A stretch of 6,134 nucleotides of DNA from Pseudomonadota bacterium (GTDB lineage Bacteria > Myxococcota > Polyangia > Polyangiales > Polyangiaceae). Positions 5,178-6,134 of this stretch are shown here, in pieces (position 1 is the stretch's first letter; every line of letters starts with the position of its first letter). The position numbers were made by a program, and so were the translations under genes. The stretch is taken from positions 1 to 6,134 of the forward strand of contig JAEZYO010000103.1 of assembly GCA_023419055.1 (NCBI GenBank), read 5' to 3'. The notes under the pieces are model-generated. The model made no database searches, was not told the origin of the DNA, and was given only the letters and a program-made list of their open reading frames with translations.

Positions 5178-6134
5178 TCAGTAGCGGTAGAGCTCGGGCT
5201 TGTAGGGGCCCTCGACCGAGACGCCGAGGTAATCCGCCTGCTTCTTCGAGAGCTGATCGAGCTTCGCGTTCAGCTTCCCGAGGTGAAGGCGAGCCACCTT
5301 CTCGTCGAGCTTCTTCGGCAGGATGTGCACGCCGAGCGGGAACTTCTCGCCGAAGAGGGCGATCTGGGCGAGCACCTGGTTCGTGAAGCTCGCGCTCATC
5401 ACGAAGCTCGGGTGACCCGTCGCGCAGCCAAGGTTCACGAGCCGCCCGCGCGCGAGCACGATGAGCTTCTTCCCGTCGGGGAAGATGAAGTGATCGACCT
5501 GCGGCTTGATGTTCTCCTCACGGATGCCCGGCTGTGACTCGAGCCAGGCCATGTCGATCTCGCTGTCGAAGTGGCCGATGTTGCACAGGATGGCCTCGTT
5601 CTTCATGGCCTGCATGTGCTTGCCGGTGACCACGTCACAGCAGCCCGTCGCGGTCACGACGATGTCGGCGAGCGGCGCCGCCTCGTCCATCGTGACGACC
5701 TGGTAGCCCTCCATCGAGGCCTGGAGCGCGCAGATCGGATCGATCTCCGTGATGAGGACGCGCGCGCCGAGGCCGCGCATGGCCTGCGCGCAGCCCTTGC
5801 CCACGTCTCCGTAACCCGCGACCACGCACACCTTGCCCGCGAACATCACGTCGGTCGCGCGCTTGATGCCGTCGGTCAAGGACTCGCGGCAACCGTAGAG
5901 GTTATCGAACTTGCTCTTCGTGACGGAGTCGTTGACGTTCATCGCCGGGCACTTGAGCTCGCCCTTCTTGAACATCTCGTACAGGCGATGCACGCCCGTC
6001 GTGGTCTCCTCGGAGAGGCCCCGGATGGGATCAGCGCCCGAGAAGAGCTCCGGGTGCTTCTTGTGGATCCAGAGCGTGAGATCGCCGCCGTCGTCGAGGA
6101 TCATGTTCGGGCCCTTGCCGCCCTCGAACGCGAA
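5178..6134 (-). CDS. ahcY: adenosylhomocysteinase (5' end outside window)
   Basis: The enzyme hydrolyses S-adenosylhomocysteine to adenosine and homocysteine with bound NAD, clearing the inhibitor left by methyltransferases; it works as a cytoplasmic homotetramer. The 318 residues seen begin [18 protein letters not shown] and run to the normal C-terminus KPELYRY; comparison with the human enzyme suggests about 113 residues are missing upstream. All catalytic residues in this part are present, human numbering in parentheses: Asp18 (131), Glu43 (156), Lys73 (186), Asp77 (190), Asn78 (191) and Cys82 (195). The NAD loop is [10 protein letters not shown] (107-116). The distance from Asp18 to Glu43 equals that in the human protein, so the insert of roughly 40 residues found in many proteobacterial and mycobacterial forms is absent. 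The ATG at 6104 is internal, not the start. A hairpin follows the stop codon. Confidence 0.97.
   Translation of the reverse strand, partial: FAFEGGKGPNMILDDGGDLTLWIHKKHPELFSGADPIRGLSEETTTGVHRLYEMFKKGELKCPAMNVNDSVTKSKFDNLYGCRESLTDGIKRATDVMFAGKVCVVAGYGDVGKGCAQAMRGLGARVLITEIDPICALQASMEGYQVVTMDEAAPLADIVVTATGCCDVVTGKHMQAMKNEAILCNIGHFDSEIDMAWLESQPGIREENIKPQVDHFIFPDGKKLIVLARGRLVNLGCATGHPSFVMSASFTNQVLAQIALFGEKFPLGVHILPKKLDEKVARLHLGKLNAKLDQLSKKQADYLGVSVEGPYKPELYRY

Overview
This 6.1 kb window is high-G+C DNA with closely packed genes on both strands. It looks like a chromosomal, mostly housekeeping stretch from a member of the Myxococcota, probably a Polyangia-type myxobacterium. That placement is inference. 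It rests on strong G/C third-position bias, short Pro/Ala-rich lipoproteins, an FHA protein, a probable Ser/Thr-kinase tail and a single-domain SCP2 protein. No RNA gene, mobile element, CRISPR array or phage feature was seen.

Positions 1-2504 are read on the plus strand. They hold the C-terminal end of a probable Ser/Thr protein kinase (cut by the window edge), a small Pro/Ala-rich lipoprotein (364-615), an SCP2 sterol-carrier-like protein (659-985), an unrecognised 220-residue protein (1029-1691) and a monofunctional prephenate dehydratase, pheA (1692-2504). The last two touch exactly (TGAGTG) and are probably co-translated. A short AT-rich gap then leads to an FHA-domain protein with an unidentified helical C-terminal region (2604-3482).

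The strand then switches repeatedly. A lipoprotein FKBP-type prolyl isomerase (3998-3504, minus) converges on the FHA gene. It diverges from a DUF502-family two-helix membrane protein (4058-4702, plus). A TerB-like protein (5072-4671, minus) overlaps the tail of the DUF502 gene by 32 bp. The adenosylhomocysteinase gene ahcY (minus) runs from the right edge to 5178 and lacks its first 110 or so codons here. A hairpin between ahcY and the TerB-like gene is a likely terminator.

Functionally, pheA belongs to phenylalanine synthesis and ahcY to the S-adenosylmethionine cycle. The kinase tail and FHA protein fit phospho-threonine signalling but are not in one operon. The FKBP and the small lipoprotein act in the envelope. 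The most distinctive pattern is regulatory: several genes lack a clear Shine-Dalgarno sequence and instead carry a -10-like hexamer 7-8 nt before the start codon, which suggests leaderless transcripts. The FKBP gene shows this best. I found no clear new multi-gene system.
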